Origin: Mycobacteriaceae bacterium
GTDB lineage: Bacteria; Actinomycetota; Actinomycetes; Mycobacteriales; Mycobacteriaceae
DNA: 7,738 nucleotides
Reading direction: 5' to 3'
Assembly (NCBI GenBank): GCA_019242135.1
Contig: JAFAWC010000076.1
Coordinates: 1-7,738, forward strand
Positions within the stretch are counted from its first letter, which is position 1. Every line of letters starts with the position of its first letter. Made by a program: the position numbers and the translations under genes. Shown here one piece after another: positions 1 through 6,915 of the stretch. The notes beneath the pieces were generated by a model that saw nothing but the letters and a program-made list of their open reading frames with translations, had not been told where the DNA came from and did no database searches.

Positions 1-1183
1 CATCGGTGGACGAGAGTTCGGCGCTGCGCTCCATCGCCGCGGCCGCCACACCGTGGGCTGCTCGCGCGTCGGCCGCCTGCGCCGCCTCGGACAGCAATTC
101 GGCCACATCGTCGTCGGGACCCAGGCAGGCCTCGCTCAGCTGCCACGCGCGCCGCTCGACCGACGTGCTCGGGAGCGCCGCGGCGACCGCCCGGTGCGCC
201 GCACGGCGCCGCGCCGGCTCGGCTGCCGAGTAGATCGCCGACCGCACCAGGGTGTGACGGAAGACCGCGTGCCCGGCCCCCAGCTCGACGAGCCCGATCG
301 CCTCAGCCTCGGTCAACCTGTCCACGCCGCTGCCCAGCGCCGCGGCAGCTTTCGACGTCACGGCCAGGTCGCCATCGGCGACCGCGGCGACCAGCAGCGC
401 TGTCTGCGCCTCGTCGCTGAGGGTGGCGATGCGGCGTGCGAACGTCTGGGTCACCGCATCCGGCACGGGCACCGGCAGATCAGCGGGCTTCTCGGAGAGC
501 CGGTCCAGGTCGTGCGAGAGCTCCAGCAGGCCCAGCGGGTTGCCGGCCGTCAAGCTGTGCAACCGCGCGACAGCGGCCGCGCTTCCCTGCCGGTGCGCCG
601 CGTCGCACACCAGAGCCGTCGCCGATCCCAGGTCAAGGCCGCCCAGATCCAGTGCGGGCAACTCCGCGTTCGCCAACAGCGCCTCGCGCTCCGGCCGTGT
701 CGCGATGAGCATCGCGATCGGGTCGGCGACGAGGCGGCGGGCCACGAACAACAGGGTTTCGGCGGACGGCTGATCAAGAAGATGAGCGTCGTCGACCAGC
801 ACGAGGAGCGGGCGGTCCTCGGCAGCTCGGGACAGCAGGCTCAAGGTCGCGACCCCGACAGCGAAGCGTTCCGGCGCGGGCCCGCGCCTGCGTAGCAGCG
901 CGATGTCGAGCGCGTCGCGCTGCGGGTCGGGAATGTGCTCGGCGAGTCCCAGCGTCGGCAGCAGCAACTGGTGCAGCGCCGCGAAGCTCAGCGTCGCCTC
1001 GGGCTCGCTGCCCACCGCGCGCAGTACCTGCATTTCGCCCGCGCTGCGCTCGGTGTCGTTGATCAGCGCGGTCTTTCCTATGCCTGCCTCGCCGCGCACA
1101 ACCAGCACGCCGCTTTGGCGCACCCGCGCGCCGGCTAACAAGGTGGCGATGCGCTGCCGCTCCGCGTCGCGGCCGACCAGCAT
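1..1183 (-). CDS. LuxR/MalT-type AAA (STAND) ATPase transcriptional regulator, C-terminus beyond the window
   Basis: This frame is open from the ATG at 1183 to the left edge without a stop, giving 394 codons of N-terminal sequence. It opens directly with an ATPase module. Residues 2-12 (LVGRDAERQRI) are the usual entry motif, residues 31-38 (GEAGIGKT) are a Walker A, and residues 126-137 (LLVLVDDAHLLD) are a Walker B. An alanine- and leucine-rich helical region follows, of the kind that leads into TPR-like sensor repeats. Large actinobacterial LuxR regulators of about 900 residues have this order and end in a LuxR helix-turn-helix. That end is outside the window, so DNA binding is inferred. 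The gene diverges from the methyltransferase and is the likely local regulator of that operon. I chose ATG 1183 over an in-frame GTG at 1219 because a -10 hexamer lies exactly 6 nt upstream of the ATG. The ATPase call is firm; the LuxR class is likely. Confidence 0.9.
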   Translation of the reverse strand, partial: MLVGRDAERQRIATLLAGARVRQSGVLVVRGEAGIGKTALINDTERSAGEMQVLRAVGSEPEATLSFAALHQLLLPTLGLAEHIPDPQRDALDIALLRRRGPAPERFAVGVATLSLLSRAAEDRPLLVLVDDAHLLDQPSAETLLFVARRLVADPIAMLIATRPEREALLANAELPALDLGGLDLGSATALVCDAAHRQGSAAAVARLHSLTAGNPLGLLELSHDLDRLSEKPADLPVPVPDAVTQTFARRIATLSDEAQTALLVAAVADGDLAVTSKAAAALGSGVDRLTEAEAIGLVELGAGHAVFRHTLVRSAIYSAAEPARRRAAHRAVAAALPSTSVERRAWQLSEACLGPDDDVAELLSEAAQAADARAAHGVAAAAMERSAELSSTD

Positions 1184-1189
1184 CTGCCG

Positions 1190-1219
1190 ATCGTACGAAG
1201 AAAAAACTAGGGGGGTCAC
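1190..1219 (-). promoter_or_regulatory. Predicted leaderless promoter of the LuxR-type regulator gene
   Basis: Read on the minus strand, a -10 hexamer TACGAT (1195 down to 1190) is followed by 6 nt (CGGCAG) and then the ATG at 1183, so transcription would begin on the A of the start codon. A partial -35, GTGACC (1219 down to 1214, 4 of 6 matches to TTGACA), lies 18 nt upstream. No Shine-Dalgarno precedes the ATG. The -10 lies inside the palindrome TCGTACGA (1191-1198), which could also bind a regulator. This is inferred from geometry alone. Confidence 0.5.
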
Positions 1220-1265
1220 CGGATTCGGCGGGGGCGGCAGGGCTGCGAGTGTGGTTGCACCAGCC

Positions 1266-1273
1266 AGGAAAGG
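1266..1273 (+). promoter_or_regulatory. Ribosome binding site of the methyltransferase gene
   Basis: AGGAAAGG ends 7 nt before the ATG at 1281. It fixes the start there, although the frame stays open upstream to 903 antisense to the regulator gene. Confidence 0.8.
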
Positions 1274-1280
1274 GACTGTC

Positions 1281-2378
1281 ATGACCGAAACCACCGCCGC
1301 GCCCGCCCCCGTCGACCCGTCTGCCCTCGATCCCGACAAACTGATGGCCTTCGTGTTCCGCGCCGTGGAAGAGGCCGGCGCGGCGCTGAACACAGCGCTT
1401 GTCGTGATGGGAGATCGCCTGGGCTACTACCGCAGCCTGGCCGAAAACGGGCCGTCCACACCGGCGGAGCTGGCCGAGCGCACCAACACCGACGAGCACT
1501 ATGCACGGGAGTGGTTGAACGCGCAGGCCGCCGGCTCGTTCGTGACGTACGACCCCGCCACGTCCAGATACCATCTGCCCCCCGAGCAGACCGCCGCACT
1601 CACCGATGAGAACAGCCCCGCCTTCGTCGGCGGCCTGTTCCAGATCGCGCACGGAACCGCCTGCGACGCGGCAAGAATCATCGAGGCGGCGCGCACCGGC
1701 GACGGGATCGGCTGGGGTGATCACAATTCCGACGTCCACATCGGTTGTGAGCGGTTCTTCCGGCCCAGCTACCAGGCGAACCTGATCAGCCAGTGGCTGC
1801 CGGCGTTGGAGGGCGTGGTCGACAAACTCACCGCAGGTGCCGCCGTCGCCGACGTCGGCTGCGGGCACGGCGCATCCACGGTCCTGATGGCCCAAGCGTT
1901 TCCCCGGTCCACCTTCCGTGGCGCGGACGCGCACGCGGCGTCGATCACGACCGCGCGGGAACGCGCCGCGTCCTGCTTGAGCAGCGGGCAGCTGAGCTTC
2001 GAGGCGGCCGGCGCCGACGTGTTTACCGGGGGCCCCTATGACCTGGTGACGATGTTCGACTGCCTGCACGATATGGGTGACCCGGTCGGTGCTGCGCGCC
2101 ATGTCCGAGAGGTGATCGCCGACGACGGCACCTGGATGATCGTGGAGCCCGCGGCCGGCGATCACGTCGAGGACAACCTGCACCCGATCGGCCGGGCGTA
2201 CTACGCCTTCTCCACCCTGCTGTGCACCCCGGCGTCGTTGTCGCAGCCCGTGGGCCTGGCGCTGGGAACCCAAGCAGGACCGGCGCGGATCAACGACGTC
2301 GTGTCCACCGCGGGTTTCACCCGGTTCCGGATCGCCGCGCAGACGCCGTTCAACAATGTTTTCGAGGTCCGCCCCTAA
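1281..2378 (+). CDS. SAM-dependent methyltransferase with N-terminal winged-helix domain (Rv2258c-like)
   Basis: A 365-residue cytosolic class I methyltransferase. Residues about 22-105 form a winged-helix-like domain (GDRLGYYRSL, then TPAELAERTNTDEHYAREWL), the dimerisation and substrate-lid module of the Rv2258c and O-methyltransferase type; despite earlier naming of relatives as regulators, it need not bind DNA. The Rossmann domain follows. Motif I is VADVGCGHG at 189-197 (SAM binding), an acidic residue follows near 216 (GADAH), motif IV is around MFDCLHDMGDP at 258-268, and WMIVEPAAGDH lies at 285-295. Length matches the family (about 350-370). The start at 1281 is set by AGGAAAGG. The gene sits first in a probable two-gene operon, 27 bp ahead of the hydrolase-glycosyltransferase fusion and divergent from the regulator. 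Substrate and methylated atom (O, N or C) are not determinable here. Family assignment is strong, function inferred. Confidence 0.9.
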   Translation: MTETTAAPAPVDPSALDPDKLMAFVFRAVEEAGAALNTALVVMGDRLGYYRSLAENGPSTPAELAERTNTDEHYAREWLNAQAAGSFVTYDPATSRYHLPPEQTAALTDENSPAFVGGLFQIAHGTACDAARIIEAARTGDGIGWGDHNSDVHIGCERFFRPSYQANLISQWLPALEGVVDKLTAGAAVADVGCGHGASTVLMAQAFPRSTFRGADAHAASITTARERAASCLSSGQLSFEAAGADVFTGGPYDLVTMFDCLHDMGDPVGAARHVREVIADDGTWMIVEPAAGDHVEDNLHPIGRAYYAFSTLLCTPASLSQPVGLALGTQAGPARINDVVSTAGFTRFRIAAQTPFNNVFEVRP

Positions 2379-2405
2379 CCCACGCGATCGCGAGACCATA
2401 AACGG

Positions 2406-4541
2406 ATGAGAAGCGAGCAGCTCCGCGCTCGCCTGCCGGATGAGTCCGGCGAGGTGGTTCGTGACGGCGTCACGCTGCACTACGACGTGTACGGCGACGC
2501 CGACACCACCGTCGTGCTGATGCCGACATGGTCGATCGTGGACTCCCGGGTCTGGAAGGCGCAGGTTCCTTTCCTGGCGCGGCACTACCGCGTGGTCACC
2601 TTCGACGGGCGCGGGTGCGGACAGTCCGACAGGCCGCGAGGGGCGGGCGCGTTCGCCGACACCGAGTGCGCCGCGGATGTCGTTGCCGTGTTGGACGCCA
2701 CCGCCACCCGGCGAGCGGTGCTCGTCGGGTTCTCCTGCGGCGCCACCTGGGCGGTGCACGTCGCCGCCGAGCACCCTGAGCGGGTGCTGGGGGTGGTGGC
2801 GATCGCACCCTCGTGCGAGCTGGACGTCGCCGGTCGCGACCAGGAACGGCAAGCCTGGCTCGCCAGCCACAACAAGCCGCGGGGCTGGCAGAAGTACAGC
2901 CGCGACCACTGGCTCAACGGCAAGGACGGCGATTTCCGGGAGTTCTTCTTCGCCGAAATGTATTCCGAGCCGCACTCCACGAAACAGAGAGAAGACGCGC
3001 TGCTGTGGTCGTCGGCCATTGACGCGCAAACCCTCGTCGACAGCACGGCCGCCCGGCTCAACGTGGAGGGATGGCCCGTGGAGCCGGTTGACGACATCGC
3101 CAGAAGAGTGCGGTGCCCGGTTCACGTGATTCATGGGACCGCGGACCGGGTGCGGCCCAGCCGTTTCGGGCAGGGCTTCGCTGAACTCACCGGCGGAACG
3201 CTGACGCTGATCGACGGCGGCGGCCATGCGCCACTCACACGCGACCCGGTGCGGGTCAACAACCTCATCCGCAACTTTGTCGAGTCGGTGACGGCGCAGC
3301 CGCCGGGGCACTCAGTGTGGCGACGTGCGCTGCGGCGCCGGCGGCGCGCACTGTTCTTGTCGTCGCCCATCGGGCTGGGACACGCGCGACGCGACGTGGC
3401 CATCGCCAAGCAACTGCGTGAGCTCCGCCCCGATCTCGACGTGGAGTGGCTCGCGCAGAGCCCGGTCACCCGGGTGCTGGACGCCGAAGCCGAGCGGGTG
3501 CATCCCGCGTCGCGACACCTGCTCGGGGAGTCGGCGCACGTCGAGGCGGAAGCCGGCGAACACGACCTGCACGCGTTCGAGGCGATACGGCGGATGGACG
3601 AGATCCTGGTGGCGAATTTCATGCTGTTCAGCGAGGTGGTCGAGGAGGACCCGCCCGACCTCGTCATCGGCGACGAAGCCTGGGACGTCGACTACTTCTT
3701 GCATGAGAACCCGGAGTTGAAGCGTTTCGCGTTCGCGTGGCTGACCGACTTCGTCGGTTGGCTGCCGATGCCCGACGGCGGCCAACGGGAGGCTGCGCTC
3801 ACCGCCGACTACAACACGGAGATGGTCGAGCACCGGGCGCGCTATCCGCGCCTGCGCGACCGCTCGATCTTCGTCGGCAATCCCGACGATGTGGTGACCG
3901 CGCGGTTCGGGCCGGGCCTGCCGGTGATCCGGGACTGGACCGAGGAGAACTTCTCGTTCGCCGGCTACGTGCAGGGATCCGCGCCGCCCTCGGGCGCGCG
4001 GCTGACGCAGTTGAGGCGACGCCTCGGACTGCGGCCCGATCATCGGTTGTGTGTCGTGACCGTGGGTGGCACGGCCGTCGGAGATCCGCTTTTGCACCGA
4101 GTGCTCGACGCGGTGCCGATCGCGCGCCGGTTGATGCCTGACCTGCATTTCCTCGTTGTCACCGGCCCCCGGATCGATCCCCGCTCGCTGCCGAACCGAA
4201 ACGGTGTCCGCGTGCGCGGCTACGTGCCCGACCTCGCGGACTACCTGGCGGCCGCCGACGTGGCGGTGGTCCAGGGCGGCTTGAGCACCTGCATGGAGCT
4301 GACCGCGGCGGGCACGCCGTTCATCTATGTTCCGCTCGAGCACCATTTCGAACAGAACTTCCACGTCCGCCACCGGCTCGATCGCTACCGCGCGGGACAC
4401 GCTCTGACGTACGCGCAGGCGTGCGACCCGGACGTGCTTGCGAAGACGCTGGTCGAGCAGGCCACGGCCGAGACGCACTACCGGCCGGTGGAGACCGACG
4501 GGGCTGCCCGCGCCGCCGCGATGTTGGCCGAACTGGTCTGA
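2406..4541 (+). CDS. Bifunctional alpha/beta-hydrolase and MurG-like GT-B glycosyltransferase fusion
   Basis: One uninterrupted 711-residue frame joins two complete enzymes. Residues about 15-295 are an alpha/beta-hydrolase: strand and turn FDGRGCGQSDRP (66-77), nucleophile elbow GFSCG with Ser110, acid Asp247 in HGTADRVRP, and catalytic His274 in GGGHAP. The triad is intact, so esterase-, lipase- or amidase-like hydrolysis is expected. An arginine-rich linker (306-314) leads to a GT-B transferase at about 315-711. It has an N-terminal glycine loop SPIGLGHARR (320-329), with His326 placed like the MurG loop histidine. The donor half has VGGTAVGD (553-560) and QGGLSTCMELTAAGTP (623-638), where Glu631 matches the MurG glutamate that holds the nucleotide ribose, and then EHHFEQN (645-651). 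The donor is probably a nucleotide sugar. ATG 2406 has no strong ribosome binding site; translation probably depends on the upstream gene. No signal peptide or membrane segment is seen, so it is cytosolic or peripheral. Substrates are unknown. Confidence 0.88.
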   Translation: MRSEQLRARLPDESGEVVRDGVTLHYDVYGDADTTVVLMPTWSIVDSRVWKAQVPFLARHYRVVTFDGRGCGQSDRPRGAGAFADTECAADVVAVLDATATRRAVLVGFSCGATWAVHVAAEHPERVLGVVAIAPSCELDVAGRDQERQAWLASHNKPRGWQKYSRDHWLNGKDGDFREFFFAEMYSEPHSTKQREDALLWSSAIDAQTLVDSTAARLNVEGWPVEPVDDIARRVRCPVHVIHGTADRVRPSRFGQGFAELTGGTLTLIDGGGHAPLTRDPVRVNNLIRNFVESVTAQPPGHSVWRRALRRRRRALFLSSPIGLGHARRDVAIAKQLRELRPDLDVEWLAQSPVTRVLDAEAERVHPASRHLLGESAHVEAEAGEHDLHAFEAIRRMDEILVANFMLFSEVVEEDPPDLVIGDEAWDVDYFLHENPELKRFAFAWLTDFVGWLPMPDGGQREAALTADYNTEMVEHRARYPRLRDRSIFVGNPDDVVTARFGPGLPVIRDWTEENFSFAGYVQGSAPPSGARLTQLRRRLGLRPDHRLCVVTVGGTAVGDPLLHRVLDAVPIARRLMPDLHFLVVTGPRIDPRSLPNRNGVRVRGYVPDLADYLAAADVAVVQGGLSTCMELTAAGTPFIYVPLEHHFEQNFHVRHRLDRYRAGHALTYAQACDPDVLAKTLVEQATAETHYRPVETDGAARAAAMLAELV

Positions 4542-4546
4542 GCGGG

Positions 4547-4565
4547 CGCGGTCAGCGGAACCGCG
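4547..4565. terminator. Possible bidirectional hairpin at the convergent junction
   Basis: CGCGGT (4547-4552) pairs perfectly with ACCGCG (4560-4565) around a 7-nt loop, giving a 6-bp GC-rich stem. It spans the end of the 10-bp gap between two converging genes and overlaps the stop codon of the minus-strand ATPase gene. There is no U-tract on either side. Mycobacterial intrinsic terminators often lack one, so a role in ending both transcripts is possible but unproven. Confidence 0.35.
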
Positions 4566-5988
4566 GCTCGCCGGGACGCTGGGTGCTGGCGGCGAAATGC
4601 CCGGCGATTGATGCGGCGATCTCCAAGAACCGTCGCCGAGTCCTCGGCGACATCGCGTTGGCGACGTCGATCACTCCGCCGGGGCGCAGATGCGGATCAA
4701 ATGGCACCTCGAAAACCGGCTGGCCTCGGCTGCCGAACTGCTGCGCCAGGATCGCGCGGGTACGCGGTTTGGCGTGGCCGTCGGAGTCGTTGAGCACCAC
4801 CACCGTGCGGTGCAACAACCCGGTCATGCCGCGGTTGTGCAGATACTCCAGGGTCTGGCCGGCCGCCGAGGCGCCGTCCACCCACGGCGAGGACACGACG
4901 ATCAGCGCGTCCAGATCCCGCAGCACCTCCTGAGTGACCGGGGCGTCGATCGTGGATCCGCAGTCGATGATCGAGATGGTGAAATGGCGGTCCAGCCGCG
5001 CGGTGGCCTCCCGGTAGACCGCAGGGTCGAGCACCCGACGGCGCGACGTCGTGGACTCGCCGGCCAGCACGAACAGACCCGCGGCGTTGTTGCCGACCCG
5101 CGCACGCACGTCGGCGAAGCTGTCCACGTGGTCGTCGGCGGCGAGTTCCCAGTACGAGCCGGAGACGTGCGGATCGACGCGCGAGCCAAGTTTCCCGAAT
5201 GCGGTGTCGGCGTCGATGGCCACCACGCGGTCGTCCTGGCGTAGGTCGGCGAGGACCGAGCCGACGCTGGCCGCGACCGTGGTTTTGCCGACCCCGCCTT
5301 TGCCCAGGACACCGATCTTGTAGTTGCCCCGCAACAATGTGCGGACCTTGGCCTCAAGCTCGGCCTGGCGCAACTCGTCGGGCGACTGCCCGGGGTTGAC
5401 CAGTCCGAAGGTCGCTTTGTACACCGCCAGCCGCCAGCCCCGTCCGGGCGGCGGTTTGCGCATGGGAACGAGTTCGCTGCTGCGAATCGACTCGACGTAG
5501 TTTCCCCACCCCGCCGGTGGGCCACCCGGCACGGGCATTTGGCGAACCGGTGGGCTGCCCGGCTCGGGCGCCGGGCGAACCGGTGGCTGCTGCCAGCCCG
5601 CGCTGTAGCGGGGCTGTGCCGGATGCTCTTCGCGCAACCGGCTCATCGGCGGACCGGCCGGCTCCCGCGGCGGCGCGGCGTGCCACGGCGGGCGGTCGGT
5701 GCGCGCGACGTGAAGTGCGCGGGTCTCGTCGCTGTAGCCGGCGCCGCGCGACACGGGCGGCTGTGGCTGTGGCCGCGGCGTCGGATGAACCGGTGGCTGC
5801 TGACCCGTCACCACGGTCGGCTGCCCGAGCGGGCCCGGCTGCTCGCGTGGGGCCGGCTGCTCGCGCGAGGCCAGCGGCGGTGACCACGGCTCCGGTGGGG
5901 TGTCGTCCGAGCCGTCCTCGGACGGATCGGCGGGCCGTGGCGTGAGGTTTTCCTTCGGGACGTCCGGGAAGTCGTCGCGCTCGGTCAC
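4552..5988 (-). CDS. EspI-like ParA/MinD ATPase with proline-rich N-terminal region
   Basis: A 478-residue protein in two parts. Residues 1 to about 160 are proline-rich, low in complexity and probably disordered. Residues about 183-470 are a SIMIBI-class P-loop ATPase. The deviant Walker A GKGGVGKTT spans 229-237 with signature Lys230 and Lys235. The A-prime aspartate region is AIDADTAFGKL (257-267), and the Walker B/switch stretch is SIIDCGSTI (339-347). The bridge GLVNPGQSPDELRQAE (195-210) ahead of the P-loop resembles EspI and other ESX-linked MinD-like proteins of mycobacteria. ParA/MinD ATPases dimerise on ATP and position or regulate membrane or DNA complexes; EspI modulates ESX-1. 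No esx, ecc, PE or PPE gene is in this window, so the copy looks like an orphan and its partner is unknown. The GTG start at 5988 is supported by a -10 hexamer 6 nt upstream. The gene converges on the fusion gene and diverges from the phosphoribosyltransferase. Confidence 0.88.
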   Translation of the reverse strand: MTERDDFPDVPKENLTPRPADPSEDGSDDTPPEPWSPPLASREQPAPREQPGPLGQPTVVTGQQPPVHPTPRPQPQPPVSRGAGYSDETRALHVARTDRPPWHAAPPREPAGPPMSRLREEHPAQPRYSAGWQQPPVRPAPEPGSPPVRQMPVPGGPPAGWGNYVESIRSSELVPMRKPPPGRGWRLAVYKATFGLVNPGQSPDELRQAELEAKVRTLLRGNYKIGVLGKGGVGKTTVAASVGSVLADLRQDDRVVAIDADTAFGKLGSRVDPHVSGSYWELAADDHVDSFADVRARVGNNAAGLFVLAGESTTSRRRVLDPAVYREATARLDRHFTISIIDCGSTIDAPVTQEVLRDLDALIVVSSPWVDGASAAGQTLEYLHNRGMTGLLHRTVVVLNDSDGHAKPRTRAILAQQFGSRGQPVFEVPFDPHLRPGGVIDVANAMSPRTRRRFLEIAASIAGHFAASTQRPGEPRFR

Positions 5989-5994
5989 GCCTCA

Positions 5995-6000
5995 ACGGTA
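5995..6000 (-). promoter_or_regulatory. Predicted -10 of the leaderless ATPase gene promoter
   Basis: On the minus strand TACCGT (6000 down to 5995) is followed by TGAGGC and then the GTG start at 5988, so the first transcribed base would be the G of GTG. The GAGG just before the start is too close to be a working Shine-Dalgarno. A TTGACC lies further up (6018 down to 6013) but only 12 nt from the -10, so no -35 at normal spacing is visible. Confidence 0.4.
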
Positions 6001-6107
6001 CGGCCAGCCGAAGGTCAACGATGACACCGACCTGTGAGTGGGGCGGCGCCTGGGGACAACCCTGAGCCAGGTGAATTTGGCGCGCTCGTGCTGTCGACGA
6101 CGGCCGA

Positions 6108-6113
6108 TACGGT
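6108..6113 (+). promoter_or_regulatory. Predicted -10 of the leaderless phosphoribosyltransferase gene promoter
   Basis: TACGGT is followed by 6 nt (GCCCGA) and then ATG 6120, placing the transcription start on the start codon. No Shine-Dalgarno precedes this ATG. No good -35 was seen at 16-18 nt, as is common for mycobacterial promoters. The divergent ATPase promoter lies about 110 bp away in the same 131-bp gap. Confidence 0.4.
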
Positions 6114-6119
6114 GCCCGA

Positions 6120-6890
6120 ATGAGGCGATCGGCGGTGTGTGATTCCCTTCGCGGTGCCTGCGGCGAACTCACCGCCACTGCTGGTGATTACCTTCACAAC
6201 AGCGTTCGCGAGCCCGGCGTCACCTGTGCTGTCTGCACTACACCGGTGAGCGGCCGGCACCGATGCCTCATCTGCGAACGCGTTTTTCGCACCTGGGGCC
6301 TCGACGAGATCGTGGTGCCGCTGACCTACGGGATTCAGGGGCAGCGGTCAGCGGCCGTGCTGCAGGGATACAAGAACGACCCGGCGGGCGACGTGCGCGC
6401 CGGCTATGCCCGCATGGTCGATCGCCTGCTCTACCTCGGACTGACGCTGCACGAGAGGTGCGTCGAGGTACGCGCCGGCCAGCCCGTCGACCTTCGACTG
6501 ACGATCCCGTCGCTGAAAAACCGACCCGGTGTGCACCCGTTGTTCACCACCGCGCTGAAGCTGAACGCCGTCGGCGAATCTCCGCTTCTCACGCCGAACT
6601 TCGCTGACACCGCCGACCGCGACATCTCTGGGCGAAACTTCGCGCTGACGCCGCCCGTCGAGCTCACCGGACGCCACGTGCTGCTGTTGGACGACACCTG
6701 GACCAGCGGCGCCAACGCTCGATCCGCGGCGCTTGCGGTGCGGCGCGCCGGCGCGCGCAGAGTCAGCGTGCTGGTGATCGGGCGCTGGCTAGTCCCCCGA
6801 TACGGGCGCAACAGCCAGTTCATCCGCGACTGGCTGCGGGATCCCTACGACCCTCACGTGTGTCCGGTCACCGGCGCCGACTGCCCGTGA
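6120..6890 (+). CDS. ComF-like phosphoribosyltransferase-fold protein with zinc-binding cysteines
   Basis: A 256-residue cytosolic protein. Residues 36-52 hold two CxxC pairs, Cys36/Cys39 (CAVC) and Cys49/Cys52 (CLIC), with 9 residues between, the zinc-ribbon pattern found at the start of ComF/ComFC proteins. The segment QRSAAVLQGYKND (75-87) corresponds to the lysine-tyrosine helix of that family. The type I phosphoribosyltransferase PRPP loop is VLLLDDTWTSGANARS (187-202), with the paired aspartates Asp191 and Asp192 and the TSGA turn. ComF proteins take part in DNA uptake or processing in competent bacteria; in mycobacteria the role and the PRPP-dependent substrate are unknown. The tail has two more cysteines (248, 255). 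ATG 6120 is preferred because of the -10 at exactly leaderless distance; a GTG at 6135 is the rival start. The protein fold is confident, the function is not. Confidence 0.85.
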   Translation: MRRSAVCDSLRGACGELTATAGDYLHNSVREPGVTCAVCTTPVSGRHRCLICERVFRTWGLDEIVVPLTYGIQGQRSAAVLQGYKNDPAGDVRAGYARMVDRLLYLGLTLHERCVEVRAGQPVDLRLTIPSLKNRPGVHPLFTTALKLNAVGESPLLTPNFADTADRDISGRNFALTPPVELTGRHVLLLDDTWTSGANARSAALAVRRAGARRVSVLVIGRWLVPRYGRNSQFIRDWLRDPYDPHVCPVTGADCP

Positions 6891-6915
6891 GTGCGGATGC
6901 GCGGGCGGCGAACGG

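Larger units (their letters stand above)
1184..1280. other. Divergent intergenic region between regulator and methyltransferase
   Basis: These 97 bp must hold the control signals for both divergent units. I see the predicted minus-strand promoter, an A-rich run at 1198-1206, the 8-bp palindrome TCGTACGA at 1191-1198, and the methyltransferase ribosome binding site near the right end. No convincing plus-strand -35/-10 pair was found, so the operon promoter may be activator-dependent. That would fit control by the adjacent regulator, but no repeat clearly marks an operator. Confidence 0.5.

Noticed and set aside
53..895. A 280-codon plus-strand open frame
   Set aside because: It is the shadow of the regulator gene, whose minus-strand frame has Walker A and B motifs and no stop down to position 1.
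903..1280. N-terminal extension of the methyltransferase upstream of 1281
   Set aside because: The open frame continues upstream, but it overlaps the regulator gene antisense and the AGGAAAGG site sets the start at 1281.
774..3311. An 845-codon minus-strand open frame
   Set aside because: It runs antisense to the methyltransferase and the hydrolase domain, both of which have intact catalytic motifs, and its left end crosses the regulator gene in another frame. The translation is arginine-, glycine- and alanine-rich without any recognisable domain, as expected of GC-rich antisense frames.
3312..4478. A 388-codon minus-strand open frame
   Set aside because: It is antisense to the glycosyltransferase half of the fusion and has no domain or start signal.
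6049..6071. CCTGG/CCAGG inverted repeat in the divergent gap
   Set aside because: Arms of 5 bp with a 13-nt spacer are common by chance in GC-rich DNA.
6882..6907. A hairpin at the end of the ComF-like gene as a terminator
   Set aside because: GCCCG (6883-6887) and CGGGC (6902-6906) can pair with a few wobble extensions, but the loop is 10 nt, the stem overlaps the stop codon and no U-tract follows.
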